DNA of 64,000 bases from Chryseosolibacter sp964532595 (GTDB taxonomy: Bacteria; Bacteroidota; Bacteroidia; Cytophagales; Cyclobacteriaceae): the NCBI GenBank assembly GCA_964532595.1, contig CAZHIQ010000012.1:26125-90124 (forward strand). The letters run 5' to 3'. A program made the translations under genes and the position numbers. The notes under the pieces were generated by a model. It was not told the DNA's origin. It saw nothing but the letters and a program-made list of their open reading frames with translations, and did no database searches. Below, piece after piece: positions 8,355 through 18,228 of this stretch; the first letter of the stretch is position 1; each line of letters begins with the position of its first letter.

Positions 8355-10298
8355 ATGCAAACATGGTACGCTGCCGAAAAGAACGAAGCGAACGTCGGTC
8401 CTGAAACCGTGCGCGACTTCGACGCCGTGCTTGAAGCCACGGGTATGGGGATTGTTGTCACCGATAACGCCGGAATCATTACGCATTTCAACAAAAGCGC
8501 CGAGAAACTATTCGGCTATTTGGCAAAGGAACTTATCGGCCGTACCACCCCCCACATACTGCACGATAGCAGTGAAATCCTTGACCGGGCACGCGAGGGA
8601 GCTCGACCTGCCGGACAAATACCGGAGCCCGTCTTCGCCACTCTCATCGAGCGAAAAATGGGTGACAGCAACACCTACAGTGACACCTGGATCTTTGTGC
8701 GCAAAGACAAGTCACGTTTCTCGGGTCACATGACGCTGGTAGCCCTGCGAGACAGTAACCAACAGCTAAAAGGATACGTCGGTATTATCCGCGATCTGAC
8801 CGAAACAGAGAATCTGCGCGCCGAACTCGCCAACAGCCAGGCCCAGTTTCACCTCCTCGCAGAAAACATCCCCGGAGCGGTGTACCTCTGCAATATCGAT
8901 GAAACCTTCTCACTGGTCTTCCTTAATCAACAAGCCGAAGCCATAACGGGATATACACGCGAAGAATTCTACTCCGGAAAAGTAAACTTCGCGATGATTA
9001 TGCATCCCGACGACCAAAAGAAGGTCCCCGAGAACCTCAGGGACAATGTGACGAACACGAAGGGATATGAACGACAGTACAGACTTCGACACAAATCAGG
9101 CGAGTGGCGGTGGGTACGTGACTCGGGCATTGGCATCTATCACAACGGCGCGCTCAAAATGCTCGAAGGATTTGTGCAGGATATTACAGCCGAAAAGGAA
9201 GCCGAAGAAAAACTCATCCGCATTGCGGACGAAAACCTTCGTTTCTTCAACAACCCGGTAACCCTGAATGTAGTCGCCGATGCAGATGGCTACTTGCTAC
9301 GCGTAAGCCCTTCTTGCCACCAGCTACTCGGCTGGAGTGACGAAGAGTTGAAGGCCGAACCCGTACAAAGCTTCGTTCATGAAGATGACCTCGAAAGCTT
9401 ACGCGAAGCCCTGAGACAGTTCTCTTCCGGGGAGAAGGTCGACACCTTCGAGAGCCGCTTCCGCTGTAAGAACGGAAGCTATCGGTGGCTACTCTGGGGC
9501 TGCGTGCCTGACCCCGAGACAAAAATTGCCTACTGTTCGGCCATCGATATTTCTGCGCGCAAACAATCGGAAGAAAATATCCTGAACTCGAAATCGCACC
9601 TGGAGACCCTGGCGATGCAACTTCAGGCGCAAAACCGCAAACTCGACGAATTCGCCCACATCGTTTCCCATAACCTCCGGGCTCCGGCAAACAACATTCA
9701 GGCATTGATTAACCTTCTCAGTCCGGAAAGTAGTCTGGAAGACTACAAACTCATCTTTGAAAAGCTCAAGAATGTATCGAAAAACCTGAGCGAAACGATG
9801 AATGAACTGCTGGACAACCTCCATGCAAAGTCCGACGCCGAAACAACGCTCAGCGAAATCCGCTTCAGCGAAGTACTGGCTAAGGTCGTTCAGTCTCTCG
9901 AAGGTGATCTGATCATTGTAGAAGCGTCAGTTACATACAATTTTAACGAGGCGCCTACTGTCAGGTTTCCCAAATCCTACCTTGAAAGTATTTTTCAAAA
10001 CCTGCTTACCAACGCTATCAAGTATCGGTCGCCCGATCGCACTCCTACCATCCACTTCGTTTCCTCCAGGACCGACAGAGTAACAGAGCTGAAAGTCATT
10101 GACAATGGCCTCGGCATTGACCTGGATCGATTCGGAGACAAGTTGTTCGGACTTCATCAAACGTTCCACAATCACCACGACGCCCGCGGCGTTGGCCTCT
10201 TTCTGGTGAAGAATCAAATTGAATCGCTCGGAGGAAGTATTTCGGTAGAGAGCGAAGTAGATAAAGGCTCTACATTTATCATACGATTTTCTGAATAG
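8355..10298 (+). CDS. PAS-PAS-PAS sensor histidine kinase
   Basis: A 647-residue kinase with no membrane segment, so probably a cytoplasmic sensor. Three PAS domains are visible: about 18-150 (TGMGIVVTDNAG), 163-283 with a PAC end (GFVQDITAEKEAEEK), and 295-405 (ADADGYLLRVSP). A short coiled segment leads to the dimerisation domain with H-box FAHIVSHNLRAP, His439 being the likely phosphate acceptor. The ATPase domain has the N box NLLTNAIKYRSPDR, G1 DNGLGIDL and G2 GVGLFLVKNQIESLGG. There is no receiver domain and no response regulator gene next to it, so the partner must lie elsewhere. The signal sensed cannot be inferred. Confidence 0.92.
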   Translation: MQTWYAAEKNEANVGPETVRDFDAVLEATGMGIVVTDNAGIITHFNKSAEKLFGYLAKELIGRTTPHILHDSSEILDRAREGARPAGQIPEPVFATLIERKMGDSNTYSDTWIFVRKDKSRFSGHMTLVALRDSNQQLKGYVGIIRDLTETENLRAELANSQAQFHLLAENIPGAVYLCNIDETFSLVFLNQQAEAITGYTREEFYSGKVNFAMIMHPDDQKKVPENLRDNVTNTKGYERQYRLRHKSGEWRWVRDSGIGIYHNGALKMLEGFVQDITAEKEAEEKLIRIADENLRFFNNPVTLNVVADADGYLLRVSPSCHQLLGWSDEELKAEPVQSFVHEDDLESLREALRQFSSGEKVDTFESRFRCKNGSYRWLLWGCVPDPETKIAYCSAIDISARKQSEENILNSKSHLETLAMQLQAQNRKLDEFAHIVSHNLRAPANNIQALINLLSPESSLEDYKLIFEKLKNVSKNLSETMNELLDNLHAKSDAETTLSEIRFSEVLAKVVQSLEGDLIIVEASVTYNFNEAPTVRFPKSYLESIFQNLLTNAIKYRSPDRTPTIHFVSSRTDRVTELKVIDNGLGIDLDRFGDKLFGLHQTFHNHHDARGVGLFLVKNQIESLGGSISVESEVDKGSTFIIRFSE

Positions 10299-10411
10299 CC
10301 CAAGCCGGCGGAGAAATCAACACCTTTAAAAAAGAGGAACAATTACACGGCCTCAACCTGCGGTATGTGGGCTCAACTTTATATTTTGCAGCAAAATCAG
10401 CCACACTGCAC

Positions 10412-11488
10412 ATGAAGATCTTTCTCAAATGGACCGTTGTCATTCCTATTATCGCATGGGCGCTATTCTTCTCGGGACTCATCTACGATAGTGCGCTCTT
10501 TCAGAGCATCGCCAGTATCCTGCTTATTTTCAGTGTAATGTCGGCTGTCCACCACTCTGAAGTCATCGCTGAGCGAGTGGGAGAACCTTTCGGAACGATA
10601 ATACTCGCCGTCTCCATCACGGTAATCGAAGTATCGATCATCGTCTCCCTCATGATGTCGGAAGGACAGGAAACAGCCGCATTGGCGCGTGACACCGTGT
10701 ACGCAGCCACGATGCTGATCCTCAACGGAATTATTGGACTCTGCCTCTTAATCGGTGGACTGCGGCATTACGAGCAGCGGTTCTCAGCATCCTCCGTCAC
10801 CATCGCGTTGGTATCTCTTGTGTCTATTGTCGGATTTACACTTGTCGTTCCTACATTTACTGAGAGTGTGCGCGGATCGTACTACTCGTCTCCCCAGTTG
10901 ATCTTTGCGTCGGTTGCCTGTCTCATTATCTATTCCTCATTTCTGTTCGCCCAAACCCGGCGATACCGCCAGTATTTTCTTACCGTTGGCGCTGACGAAA
11001 ATGAAGATATTGCTGAACCCCTCGTTATCACGAACAACGTTTTCATAATAAGTTTGATTTCCCTTCTGGGAAGTCTGGGCGTTGTTGTTTTGCTCGCCAA
11101 AACACTTTCCCCTACCATTGAGAGTATTATCACAGGTTATAACCTTCCCAAAGCGCTCGTCGGGGTGGTCATCGCAACCATCATTCTGTTGCCGGAAGCC
11201 ATTGCCGCCATCATTGCCGCCAGGAAAAACCGCCTTCAGACAAGTATCAACCTGGCCCTTGGATCGGCTCTGGCAAGTATCGGGCTTACAGTACCTGCGG
11301 TCTCAGTGGTATGTATTCTGCTCGACATGCCAGTGATCCTGGGACTCGACATCAAAGCCATCATTCTCCTGGGATTATCGGTCTTTACCGTCATGCTATC
11401 ACTTGCAAGCGGAAAATCAAACATCGTTTACGGAGTTGTACTACTGGTGAACCTTTTCGCCTTTGTCTTTCTCATGATCTATCCGTAA
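10412..11488 (+). CDS. chaA: ChaA-type calcium/sodium:proton antiporter
   Basis: A 358-residue polytopic membrane protein of the cation/Ca2+ exchanger superfamily. About eleven hydrophobic helices are seen. The two inverted alpha-repeats that form the ion site are clear: VHHSEVIAERVGEPFGTIIL with ITVIEVSIIVS in the first half, and ALVGVVIATIILLPEAIAAI in the second, each with the conserved acidic residue. A short acidic cytoplasmic loop (GADENEDIAEP) joins the halves. The family exports Ca2+ or Na+ in exchange for protons under alkaline or salt stress. I chose ATG 10412; an in-frame GTG at 10367 would add 15 unlikely residues. Confidence 0.88.
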   Translation: MKIFLKWTVVIPIIAWALFFSGLIYDSALFQSIASILLIFSVMSAVHHSEVIAERVGEPFGTIILAVSITVIEVSIIVSLMMSEGQETAALARDTVYAATMLILNGIIGLCLLIGGLRHYEQRFSASSVTIALVSLVSIVGFTLVVPTFTESVRGSYYSSPQLIFASVACLIIYSSFLFAQTRRYRQYFLTVGADENEDIAEPLVITNNVFIISLISLLGSLGVVVLLAKTLSPTIESIITGYNLPKALVGVVIATIILLPEAIAAIIAARKNRLQTSINLALGSALASIGLTVPAVSVVCILLDMPVILGLDIKAIILLGLSVFTVMLSLASGKSNIVYGVVLLVNLFAFVFLMIYP

Positions 11489-11514
11489 TCTGTGCCTGTA
11501 AAGCAAACCTGACT

Positions 11515-12174
11515 ATGAAAACTGCTGTTTCAACCCTCTTCCTGGCAACAGTTCTGATTACTGCATCGGGGCAGTCCCCCCAACAACGCGATTCTCTTGT
11601 ACAGGTCATTTGCAATACGATTATAGCTTCCGAAGGAAAACCCGATTCAGCCCGAATAATGGCTGCCTACGAAGCGCATCTCTTCCCTTTTGTTACGCGT
11701 TATTCTGAAGAACGATTTGAAGAAATCAGCATGAGCATTTACTACCGTCTTCAGCGGAACTGTCCTCCTTTCAAAGAGATTCTCGATCGAACTTCACCTT
11801 CCAGCGACTGGGAAAAAGTCGATTCTGGCACGGTATCACAACTCAAACGTCGTCATTGCCGCAAATTCTTCAAACAGGAAAAATTTTCGTATCTCGAGGC
11901 CAACGGCGACACCGTTCATGTCGATATCAGCAACGGGTATTGGACCGATCGTTTTAGGGACGGCACGTTCTCGCGCCTGAGCGTTACTGAACTCGGTCCC
12001 TGCGAATTTGAGATTACCTTCATCGAGAGCGATAACGAAAGCCGCAGGAACTTCAGCGCTCCGGGCGACACCTACCGGTATACCATTATCGACAACAAAG
12101 GCGCATACTATGAGATGGTGGTAACCATTCCGGAAACCAATCAACACGCGCGCTTCAGACTGTATCCGAGATAG
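11515..12174 (+). CDS. Secreted protein of unknown function
   Basis: A 219-residue protein I do not recognise. It begins with a Sec signal peptide (MKTAVSTLFLATVLITASGQ, likely cut after about residue 19). A helical segment with SARIMAAYEAHLFPFVTRYSEE follows, then a beta-rich C-terminal half containing GDTVHVDISNGYWTDRF and several aromatic strands, which suggests a small barrel or lipocalin-like fold. It sits 26 bases after chaA and may be co-transcribed with it. It has no sorting domain for type IX secretion, so it is most likely periplasmic. Confidence 0.65.
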   Translation: MKTAVSTLFLATVLITASGQSPQQRDSLVQVICNTIIASEGKPDSARIMAAYEAHLFPFVTRYSEERFEEISMSIYYRLQRNCPPFKEILDRTSPSSDWEKVDSGTVSQLKRRHCRKFFKQEKFSYLEANGDTVHVDISNGYWTDRFRDGTFSRLSVTELGPCEFEITFIESDNESRRNFSAPGDTYRYTIIDNKGAYYEMVVTIPETNQHARFRLYPR

Positions 12175-12401
12175 CACAACGGAATTCCTATCCGCTCAGT
12201 GGAGTCAAATAAGAGATAGTATAAAGGAAAGGCCCAGCCCGCGTTTATCCATAACCGTGAAGAAAATTCTTGCGGGCCGAGCCTGCATTTGTCTATTCAA
12301 GCAGCGTGCCGAATTGTGAACCCGTTGAATTCGTCTTGAAATCAAACCTCGGTCTATCGCAGTGTGTCCGGAAATATTTCAGCCCGTTCGGAAATGAACA
12401 A

Positions 12402-13943
12402 TCATCCGGCCCAGCCATCGCGATCAAGACTCCGGTATTGAATCGCCTCGGCCAGGTGTTCGGACTCGATTTTTTCACTGCCCGCCAGGTCGGCGATAGT
12501 ACGTGACACTTTCAAGATGCGATCATATGCACGGGCAGAAAGTCCGATACGCTCCATCGCTGTCTTAAGCATCGCATTTCCGGCCTCACCAACAGCACAT
12601 ATCTTCTTAACCATATGCGATGGCATCATCGCATTGCAATAGATCGACTTACTTCCGTTGAACCTTTGTGTTTGTATTTCCCGTGCCCGTACCACGCGAT
12701 CGCGAATACTCTCACTGCTCTCTACCCTTCGGTTCGCAGTCATTTCGTCAAACGTAACGGGAACGACTTCAACATGCAGGTCGATGCGATCGAGCAACGG
12801 ACCACTCACTTTGCTGAGGTACCGCTGAACAATTGCCGATCCGCAAAGACATTCTTTATCCGGATGATTGTAATAGCCGCACGGGCACGGATTCATACTC
12901 GCCACAAGCATGAAGTTAGCCGGATATTCGATCGACACCTTGGCGCGTGAGATCGTAACCCTGCGTTCTTCCATCGGCTGGCGCATTACCTCCAGCACCG
13001 AGCGTTTGAATTCGGGAAGCTCATCGAGAAACAAGACACCATTATGCGCGAGCGAAATCTCGCCGGGTTGCGGGTTACCTCCGCCTCCGACAAGTGCAAC
13101 ATCCGAGACCGTGTGATGCGGACTCCTGAACGGCCGTGTGGTCAATAGTCCTTCATCGCGTGCAAGCTTACCCGCCACCGAATGGATCTTAGTCGTCTCC
13201 AGCGCTTCATTGAGGGACAGAGGTGGTAAAATAGTGGGAAGCCGCTTCGCGAGCATTGTCTTCCCCGCACCTGGCGGGCCAATCATGATAACGTTATGTC
13301 CCCCTGCCGCGGCTATTTCCAGCGCACGTTTGATATTCTCCTGACCCTGAACATCACGGAAGTCTGTATCGTAGGCGTTTGAACGTTTGTCGAATAGCTT
13401 GCGTGTATTGACATGCAAGGGCTCGATGGGGTGTTCGCCCTGGAGAAAAGCAATAGCTTCCGGCAACGTCTTCACAGGGTACACAGCGAGGCCGTCGACT
13501 ACAGCAGCCTCCCGCGCATTTCCTTCGGGAAGGATAAGGCCCCGGAAGTTTTCTCTCCGCGCCTGAATAGCGATGGGCAATGCCCCTCTTATAGGCCGCA
13601 GAACGCCATCAAGGGCGAGCTCCCCCATGATGACGAAATCCTCAAGCGTGTTACCGGTATCAATCTGACCAGAAGCCTCAAGAATGCACAGGGCGATAGG
13701 AAGATCATACGCTGCGCCCTCCTTACGGATATCGGCCGGAGCGAGATTGACGACCGTCTTCTCACGCGGCATGAAATAACTCCAATGCTTTAGGGCTGAC
13801 TCTACGCGATGCTGACTCTCTTTAACTGCGTTGTCCGGCAGACCGCTCATGAAGAACCGGGTGCCTTGACCAACGTCAACTTCCACCATAATGGATCGCG
13901 CGTCCACACCATGGACAACGCTACCGTATGTCTTTGCCAGCAT
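12402..13943 (-). CDS. YifB/ComM family Mg-chelatase-like AAA+ ATPase
   Basis: A 513-residue protein with the full family architecture: an N-terminal Lon-protease-like domain (ChlI, about 20-140, start MLAKTYGSVVHGVDA), the AAA+ core (about 190-395) with Walker A GPPGAGKT and the Mg-chelatase signatures SVAGKL, RPFRSPHHTVSD and GEISLAHNGVLFLDELPEF, and a C-terminal domain ending in the ARxYDRILKVSRTIADL helix. A Cys cluster (MNPCPCGYYNHPDKECLCG) sits in the insertion. In other bacteria ComM is a hexameric helicase that drives branch migration during natural transformation; YifB in general is annotated only by family. It is a single gene. Confidence 0.93.
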   Translation of the reverse strand: MLAKTYGSVVHGVDARSIMVEVDVGQGTRFFMSGLPDNAVKESQHRVESALKHWSYFMPREKTVVNLAPADIRKEGAAYDLPIALCILEASGQIDTGNTLEDFVIMGELALDGVLRPIRGALPIAIQARRENFRGLILPEGNAREAAVVDGLAVYPVKTLPEAIAFLQGEHPIEPLHVNTRKLFDKRSNAYDTDFRDVQGQENIKRALEIAAAGGHNVIMIGPPGAGKTMLAKRLPTILPPLSLNEALETTKIHSVAGKLARDEGLLTTRPFRSPHHTVSDVALVGGGGNPQPGEISLAHNGVLFLDELPEFKRSVLEVMRQPMEERRVTISRAKVSIEYPANFMLVASMNPCPCGYYNHPDKECLCGSAIVQRYLSKVSGPLLDRIDLHVEVVPVTFDEMTANRRVESSESIRDRVVRAREIQTQRFNGSKSIYCNAMMPSHMVKKICAVGEAGNAMLKTAMERIGLSARAYDRILKVSRTIADLAGSEKIESEHLAEAIQYRSLDRDGWAG

Positions 13944-14094
13944 AATGTATAGGTTGAGAGGGGAACCTTACAATGTCAGGAAAACCTGATAGGCTTTACC
14001 TAAGCACTAGCTTAAGATAGGGACCGAGGAGGGAACATGCAAGTCGTGGCGCGGCGGTATTCCGTCTGAGTCAGCGTGTGGAGAAAAGGTTGTG

Positions 14095-14430
14095 TTAGGC
14101 CGGATCTTCGGCAGCCGGAGGCGGAGTCGGCTTCGGTGCCGACTTCTTTCCCATTTCCTCCTGCAGGTCGAACATTTTCGCCTTTAACGTGTTAACCTCG
14201 TGCGTAAGAGCGGCTCTTTCACGATCGCGGTTCTTGGCGGTAACCAGAGCCCAGACGAAGTCAATAGTAACAAGAACAACTCCGATCAGCGTGATCCATT
14301 TGAAGTAAGGAACCCAGCTAACCATTCTCATCATAAAACCCGAGTCATTTCCCAAAATCACGGTAAAGACAAATGCCCCGATATGGAAAAGCAAAAAGAT
14401 TGCATAGAAGATAAGCCTGTTCTTTCTCAT
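14095..14430 (-). CDS. Small membrane protein with coiled-coil tail
   Basis: A 111-residue protein with two predicted membrane helices (about 7-27 and 41-61) and a cytoplasmic tail. The tail contains a short coiled coil (RERAALTHEVNTLKAKMFDL) and ends in a Lys/Pro-rich stretch. The architecture is like LapA-type (DUF1049) small envelope proteins, but the resemblance is only architectural. I chose ATG 14430 because the longer in-frame start overlaps the upstream spacer and adds a non-conserved stretch. It lies downstream of the MsbA gene on the same strand, about 60 bases away, so it may be co-transcribed. Confidence 0.65.
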   Translation of the reverse strand: MRKNRLIFYAIFLLFHIGAFVFTVILGNDSGFMMRMVSWVPYFKWITLIGVVLVTIDFVWALVTAKNRDRERAALTHEVNTLKAKMFDLQEEMGKKSAPKPTPPPAAEDPA

Positions 14431-14489
14431 GTCAAATTCTATCGGGGTTATTAATGCAAGGTAAACCAAATTTAAAAACAGTCAAACAG

Positions 14490-16310
14490 CTACGCCTTCT
14501 GGATTTTGTTGAGCTTCCGGTAAAGTCCGTCCCGTGCCACCAGCTCCTCATGCCGACCCCGCTCAACGATCCGCCCGTTCTGGATAACCAGAATCTCGTC
14601 CGCGTGCTGGATCGTACTCAGCCGGTGGGCAATCACGATAGAAGTGCGGTTTTGCATCAGATTATTTAGGGCATCCTGAACGAGCTTCTCCGATTCCGAA
14701 TCCAGTGCTGACGTAGCTTCGTCCAGTATCAGAATAGGAGGGTTCTTGAGCACGGCCCTCGCGATGCTCAAACGCTGACGCTGTCCACCCGAAAGCTTGG
14801 CCCCACGCTCGCCTATCGTGGTCTGGTAGCCCTCTTCCAGCTGCATAATAAAATCATGCGCATGCGCCACCCGGGCCGCATGAATGACATCCTCTTCACG
14901 GACGTTCTCCAACCCGAAGGCAATGTTGTTAAACACCGTATCGTTGAAGAGGATCGACTCCTGGGTTACCACTCCCATCTGTCGGCGAAGCGACTCTATG
15001 TCGTAGTCCGTCACAGGAACTCCGTCCAATCTCACTACGCCCGATGTCGGGTCGTAAAAGCGTGGGATCAGATCGGCGAGGGTCGACTTCCCCCCTCCTG
15101 AAGGCCCCACAAGGGCGATCGTTTTCCCCTTTTCGATACGAAGGTTTATATCCCGAAGCACCTCTTCCTTATCATAGGCGAAATGTACCCTCTCAAATTC
15201 GATACTTGTAGTAAATTCCTTCAACTCAATGGCGTCGGGCTTGTTCTGTATAGCGGGCACCATGTCGGTCAGGGCGAAGATACGACGTGCCGATGTAGTT
15301 CCTTTTTGCAGTGACGTTAACCCGTTCGTAAAACTTTTCGCCGGCTGTATCATGTTCGCGTAGATGGTAAGAAACAGCAGAAAGACCGATGGCTCCAGCT
15401 CTTGATTACCACTCAGCACCAGGCTACCGCCGTAGAACAAGATGCCCGCAACCACCAGAACGCCCAGAAACTCCGACACCGGCCCCGCCAGCTCATTCTT
15501 GCGCGATATAGAAAGATTTACCTTTCGATGGAAAGTAGTCTCATCATCTACGCGTTTTATCATAAAGTTGCGGGCGTTAAACGCTTTGATCACGCGCATA
15601 CCGCTGAACGTTTCATCGAGAATGTTAACGATCCTTCCCAACGCTTCCTGGCTAAGCTTCGCCTTCTTCTTCAAGCGGCGAACAATATTAGAAATGATCG
15701 TACCGGTAACAGGCAACACCACCAGCGTGAAGAGGGTCAACTTAGCGCTAATCGTAAACAAGATGACCATGAATACAATCAGCGTCACAGGCTCTTTGAA
15801 AACCGACTTCAATCCATTTACAATAGCCGCCTCAACTTCTGCTACGTCATTGGTGAATCGTGAAATAAGATCGCCCTTCCGCTGATCATTAAAGAACCCA
15901 ATCTGCATGCGCGACACCTTCCTGAAAATATCCATGCGCATATTCTTCACGACGTCGACCTTGAGCTTTGATGCAGCCATGCGTTCCATGTATCGAAACA
16001 TGTTCGCAATGAAAACGAATACAACTATCAGCACACATACAAACAGCAGCGCGCGCTCCTGTCCGTACGTGGCGAATACGTTCATGAAATGGTACCGGAA
16101 ATACGACTTGATAAAATCAAGTGATGGAGAGAAGGCAGGATAAGGCACCTCCACCACTTCCGTTTCGCGAAAAAGTATGTCGAGCAAAGGCTGAATCAGT
16201 CCGAGATACCCCGCCGCAAAGAGAGTCCCCAGCACGGCATAAAGAAAGAACTGCACGAGCCTGAATCTCAGCCGCGGCGCATAAGAAAGGATTCTGAAAA
16301 ATGTCTTCAT
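14490..16310 (-). CDS. msbA: MsbA-type ABC exporter (fused TMD-NBD)
   Basis: A 606-residue half-transporter that works as a homodimer. The transmembrane domain (about 1-320, six helices) is followed by the nucleotide-binding domain with Walker A GPSGGGKST, the signature LSGGQRQRLSIARA, Walker B ILILDEATSAL and the H-loop IAHRLST. The closest named relatives are MsbA-like lipid A core flippases and general lipid/multidrug exporters. Its start is three bases after the stop of the outer-membrane barrel gene, so the two are co-transcribed and may share an envelope role. Substrate is inferred only. Confidence 0.85.
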   Translation of the reverse strand: MKTFFRILSYAPRLRFRLVQFFLYAVLGTLFAAGYLGLIQPLLDILFRETEVVEVPYPAFSPSLDFIKSYFRYHFMNVFATYGQERALLFVCVLIVVFVFIANMFRYMERMAASKLKVDVVKNMRMDIFRKVSRMQIGFFNDQRKGDLISRFTNDVAEVEAAIVNGLKSVFKEPVTLIVFMVILFTISAKLTLFTLVVLPVTGTIISNIVRRLKKKAKLSQEALGRIVNILDETFSGMRVIKAFNARNFMIKRVDDETTFHRKVNLSISRKNELAGPVSEFLGVLVVAGILFYGGSLVLSGNQELEPSVFLLFLTIYANMIQPAKSFTNGLTSLQKGTTSARRIFALTDMVPAIQNKPDAIELKEFTTSIEFERVHFAYDKEEVLRDINLRIEKGKTIALVGPSGGGKSTLADLIPRFYDPTSGVVRLDGVPVTDYDIESLRRQMGVVTQESILFNDTVFNNIAFGLENVREEDVIHAARVAHAHDFIMQLEEGYQTTIGERGAKLSGGQRQRLSIARAVLKNPPILILDEATSALDSESEKLVQDALNNLMQNRTSIVIAHRLSTIQHADEILVIQNGRIVERGRHEELVARDGLYRKLNKIQKA

Positions 16311-16313
16311 GGT

Positions 16314-18011
16314 TTAAAATTCGTATAGCCGGCGCGCGATGTTCCATCGCAGTGCCAGCGCCATTGCCGTCGTGCGGTTGTTATATACCTCCGATGGGCT
16401 TTCACTGTTACGCACAACCACTGAAGCGTCAACAAAAAGGTTGTGCTTCACCATCCACGACGCCGTCAGGCTTCCGTAAAGAATATCGTTGCTCGTCCCC
16501 TGACCTATCTTGTTGCCAAACTCTTTCTCCCTCGTACGGTTGCTCTTCAGGATGTCGCCTCCCCAGTTGGTATTGGTCGAATCCCGACCCACCGCCGCAA
16601 CAATCAGTTTTCCTTCCAGCGTAAGGCGCGGCACCGGCTGATAGCGAGCGATACCAATCACTTCTTTGAAGTTCGCCCCTAGCGGATGGGCGATTGCCTG
16701 CTGAAAATTGGTGTAATTGCCGAAGATGGTATAGTGGGAATAGGTATAGGGTCGTACGACATTGATTTCTCCCTGGAGGTCCAGATTGGCCAGTCCGAAA
16801 GCATCTATATAATGACCGCCCAATTGGACAGCGAATTTGTTCGCCCACCATCCGTTTCCTGCGCGAATGTTGTCAATAACAAACTCATCCAGCACAAACT
16901 GTCCGTACAGAGAAAGGCGACTGGCAGGAAGCCACTTAAAGTCCATACCCAGCATGACGTTGTCGGTACTTCCGTTCTGCTGCTCTATTGCGCGGTAGAA
17001 GATAATCGGATTAAGGTATTCGATGCGGAAGCGATCGCTTGCCGTAGTGTCCTGGGGACTGAACACAACAGACTCAAAGACCCCGATGTTAAGTCTCTTT
17101 CCAATGTTCACACTAAGATGGTGAAGCGCTACATACTTTTCGGGATAGCCGCGGAAGACGCCATTCACCGTACCCTGGCGGGAAGCCGTCATCTTCCCCA
17201 CCATCGTGGCATAATTCAATTTCCAGACTTTAACGTTGCCCTTCAGAAAAAGAAACGGGGGGGCAAAGTCGGAAAAGATCAGTGACCGATTTCCGTTGCC
17301 CAGGAACATCCGATCGTGGCCGAACTGGACGTTAATACTTTGGGTCGCTGGAAAAGTGATGTACCCGCGGGCATGCAGGTAGTCGACCCCCGGTCCTTGT
17401 TTAAACCGCTTCCAGAATCCCTCCCCCGGGACCACGGCATTCAGGGTCATGGCATCGCCTACCCACGAGGGCAGGAGCGCCTGATTGTCAGCCAGGTAAG
17501 TATAGAAACCCACCTTATTGTCGATCACACCCCGTACCTCCACCCCGCGGGTGTTAACAAAAAGCGCATCGTCGCGTCGCGAGTCGCTCCCCGCACCTAC
17601 GTATAAGACAGGATTAACGTGTAGGTCGAAGTCAGACGTGCGCACATGGTAGAAATCGGACTTGCTCTTGTAAAAGTGCCGAAGTAGCGGCCGTTGGCTT
17701 TCATAGGAGGCCGAATCCGTCCATTCCCAATTATCGTTTCGCAAATATTGGAGATTGAACTGGTCCACGCGGCTATCAAACATCCCCAGGCTCGACAATG
17801 AATCTGCGAATGCAGCGATGGATGACCGGGCATAGGGGCGAATCCCTGTAAAAAGGTGGGGCATGAGCCTCCCCGATTTCGTTTCGTAGCGACTGATGCG
17901 ATGGTAGTAATCATTGTCGAGCGGCGCAAAGCTGCTTTGTCCCAGTGCTGCTGACCCTATGACCAACAGGAATAAAAACAGCCACCCTGCTCGTAACAAA
18001 GTGGTTATCAT
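16314..18011 (-). CDS. Outer-membrane beta-barrel protein, Wzi/RemB-like
   Basis: A 565-residue exported protein: signal peptide at the start (MITTLLRAGWLFLFLLVIGS, cut near SAALGQ) and then a long series of alternating amphipathic strands ending in an aromatic residue (RRLYEF), as expected for an outer-membrane barrel. The segments DFDLHVNPVLYVGAG, GVIDNKVGFYTYL and FGHDRMFLGNGNRSLIFSDF resemble the capsule-assembly Wzi family, which in Bacteroidota includes the gliding/adhesion protein RemB. Its probable role is anchoring or moving polysaccharide or a surface adhesin at the cell surface. I started it at ATG 18011, since the longer frame adds a basic stretch before the signal peptide. It is directly upstream of, and coupled to, msbA. 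Confidence 0.7.
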   Translation of the reverse strand: MITTLLRAGWLFLFLLVIGSAALGQSSFAPLDNDYYHRISRYETKSGRLMPHLFTGIRPYARSSIAAFADSLSSLGMFDSRVDQFNLQYLRNDNWEWTDSASYESQRPLLRHFYKSKSDFYHVRTSDFDLHVNPVLYVGAGSDSRRDDALFVNTRGVEVRGVIDNKVGFYTYLADNQALLPSWVGDAMTLNAVVPGEGFWKRFKQGPGVDYLHARGYITFPATQSINVQFGHDRMFLGNGNRSLIFSDFAPPFLFLKGNVKVWKLNYATMVGKMTASRQGTVNGVFRGYPEKYVALHHLSVNIGKRLNIGVFESVVFSPQDTTASDRFRIEYLNPIIFYRAIEQQNGSTDNVMLGMDFKWLPASRLSLYGQFVLDEFVIDNIRAGNGWWANKFAVQLGGHYIDAFGLANLDLQGEINVVRPYTYSHYTIFGNYTNFQQAIAHPLGANFKEVIGIARYQPVPRLTLEGKLIVAAVGRDSTNTNWGGDILKSNRTREKEFGNKIGQGTSNDILYGSLTASWMVKHNLFVDASVVVRNSESPSEVYNNRTTAMALALRWNIARRLYEF

Positions 18012-18169
18012 GTACTTCGGGGTGTTAGACGCACGCTGGGCCAGTCGCCCTGCGCACCGCCGTCGACGGCTTTTCAGCATCAGCGGATTATTTAGTACCG
18101 TAAAAACGGTCCGTTAGCGCGGTAAAACTAGAGCTTGCGCCGGTCCCGGACAAATAAATACGCGACTCC

Positions 18170-18199
18170 TTGAATTTTGAGGTGTAATGCCTATCTTTG
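18170..18199 (+). promoter_or_regulatory. Bacteroidota consensus promoter for rpmE2
   Basis: TTG at 18170-18172, a 19-base spacer and TATCTTTG at 18192-18199 form an exact match to the Bacteroidota vegetative promoter. The transcript would start near 18206, leaving a leader of about 23 bases before the ATG at 18229. This is the best promoter match in the window, which suits a strongly expressed ribosomal protein gene. Confidence 0.75.
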
Positions 18200-18228
18200 C
18201 AGTCCTTTATCGAAAAGTATCATCTGTC

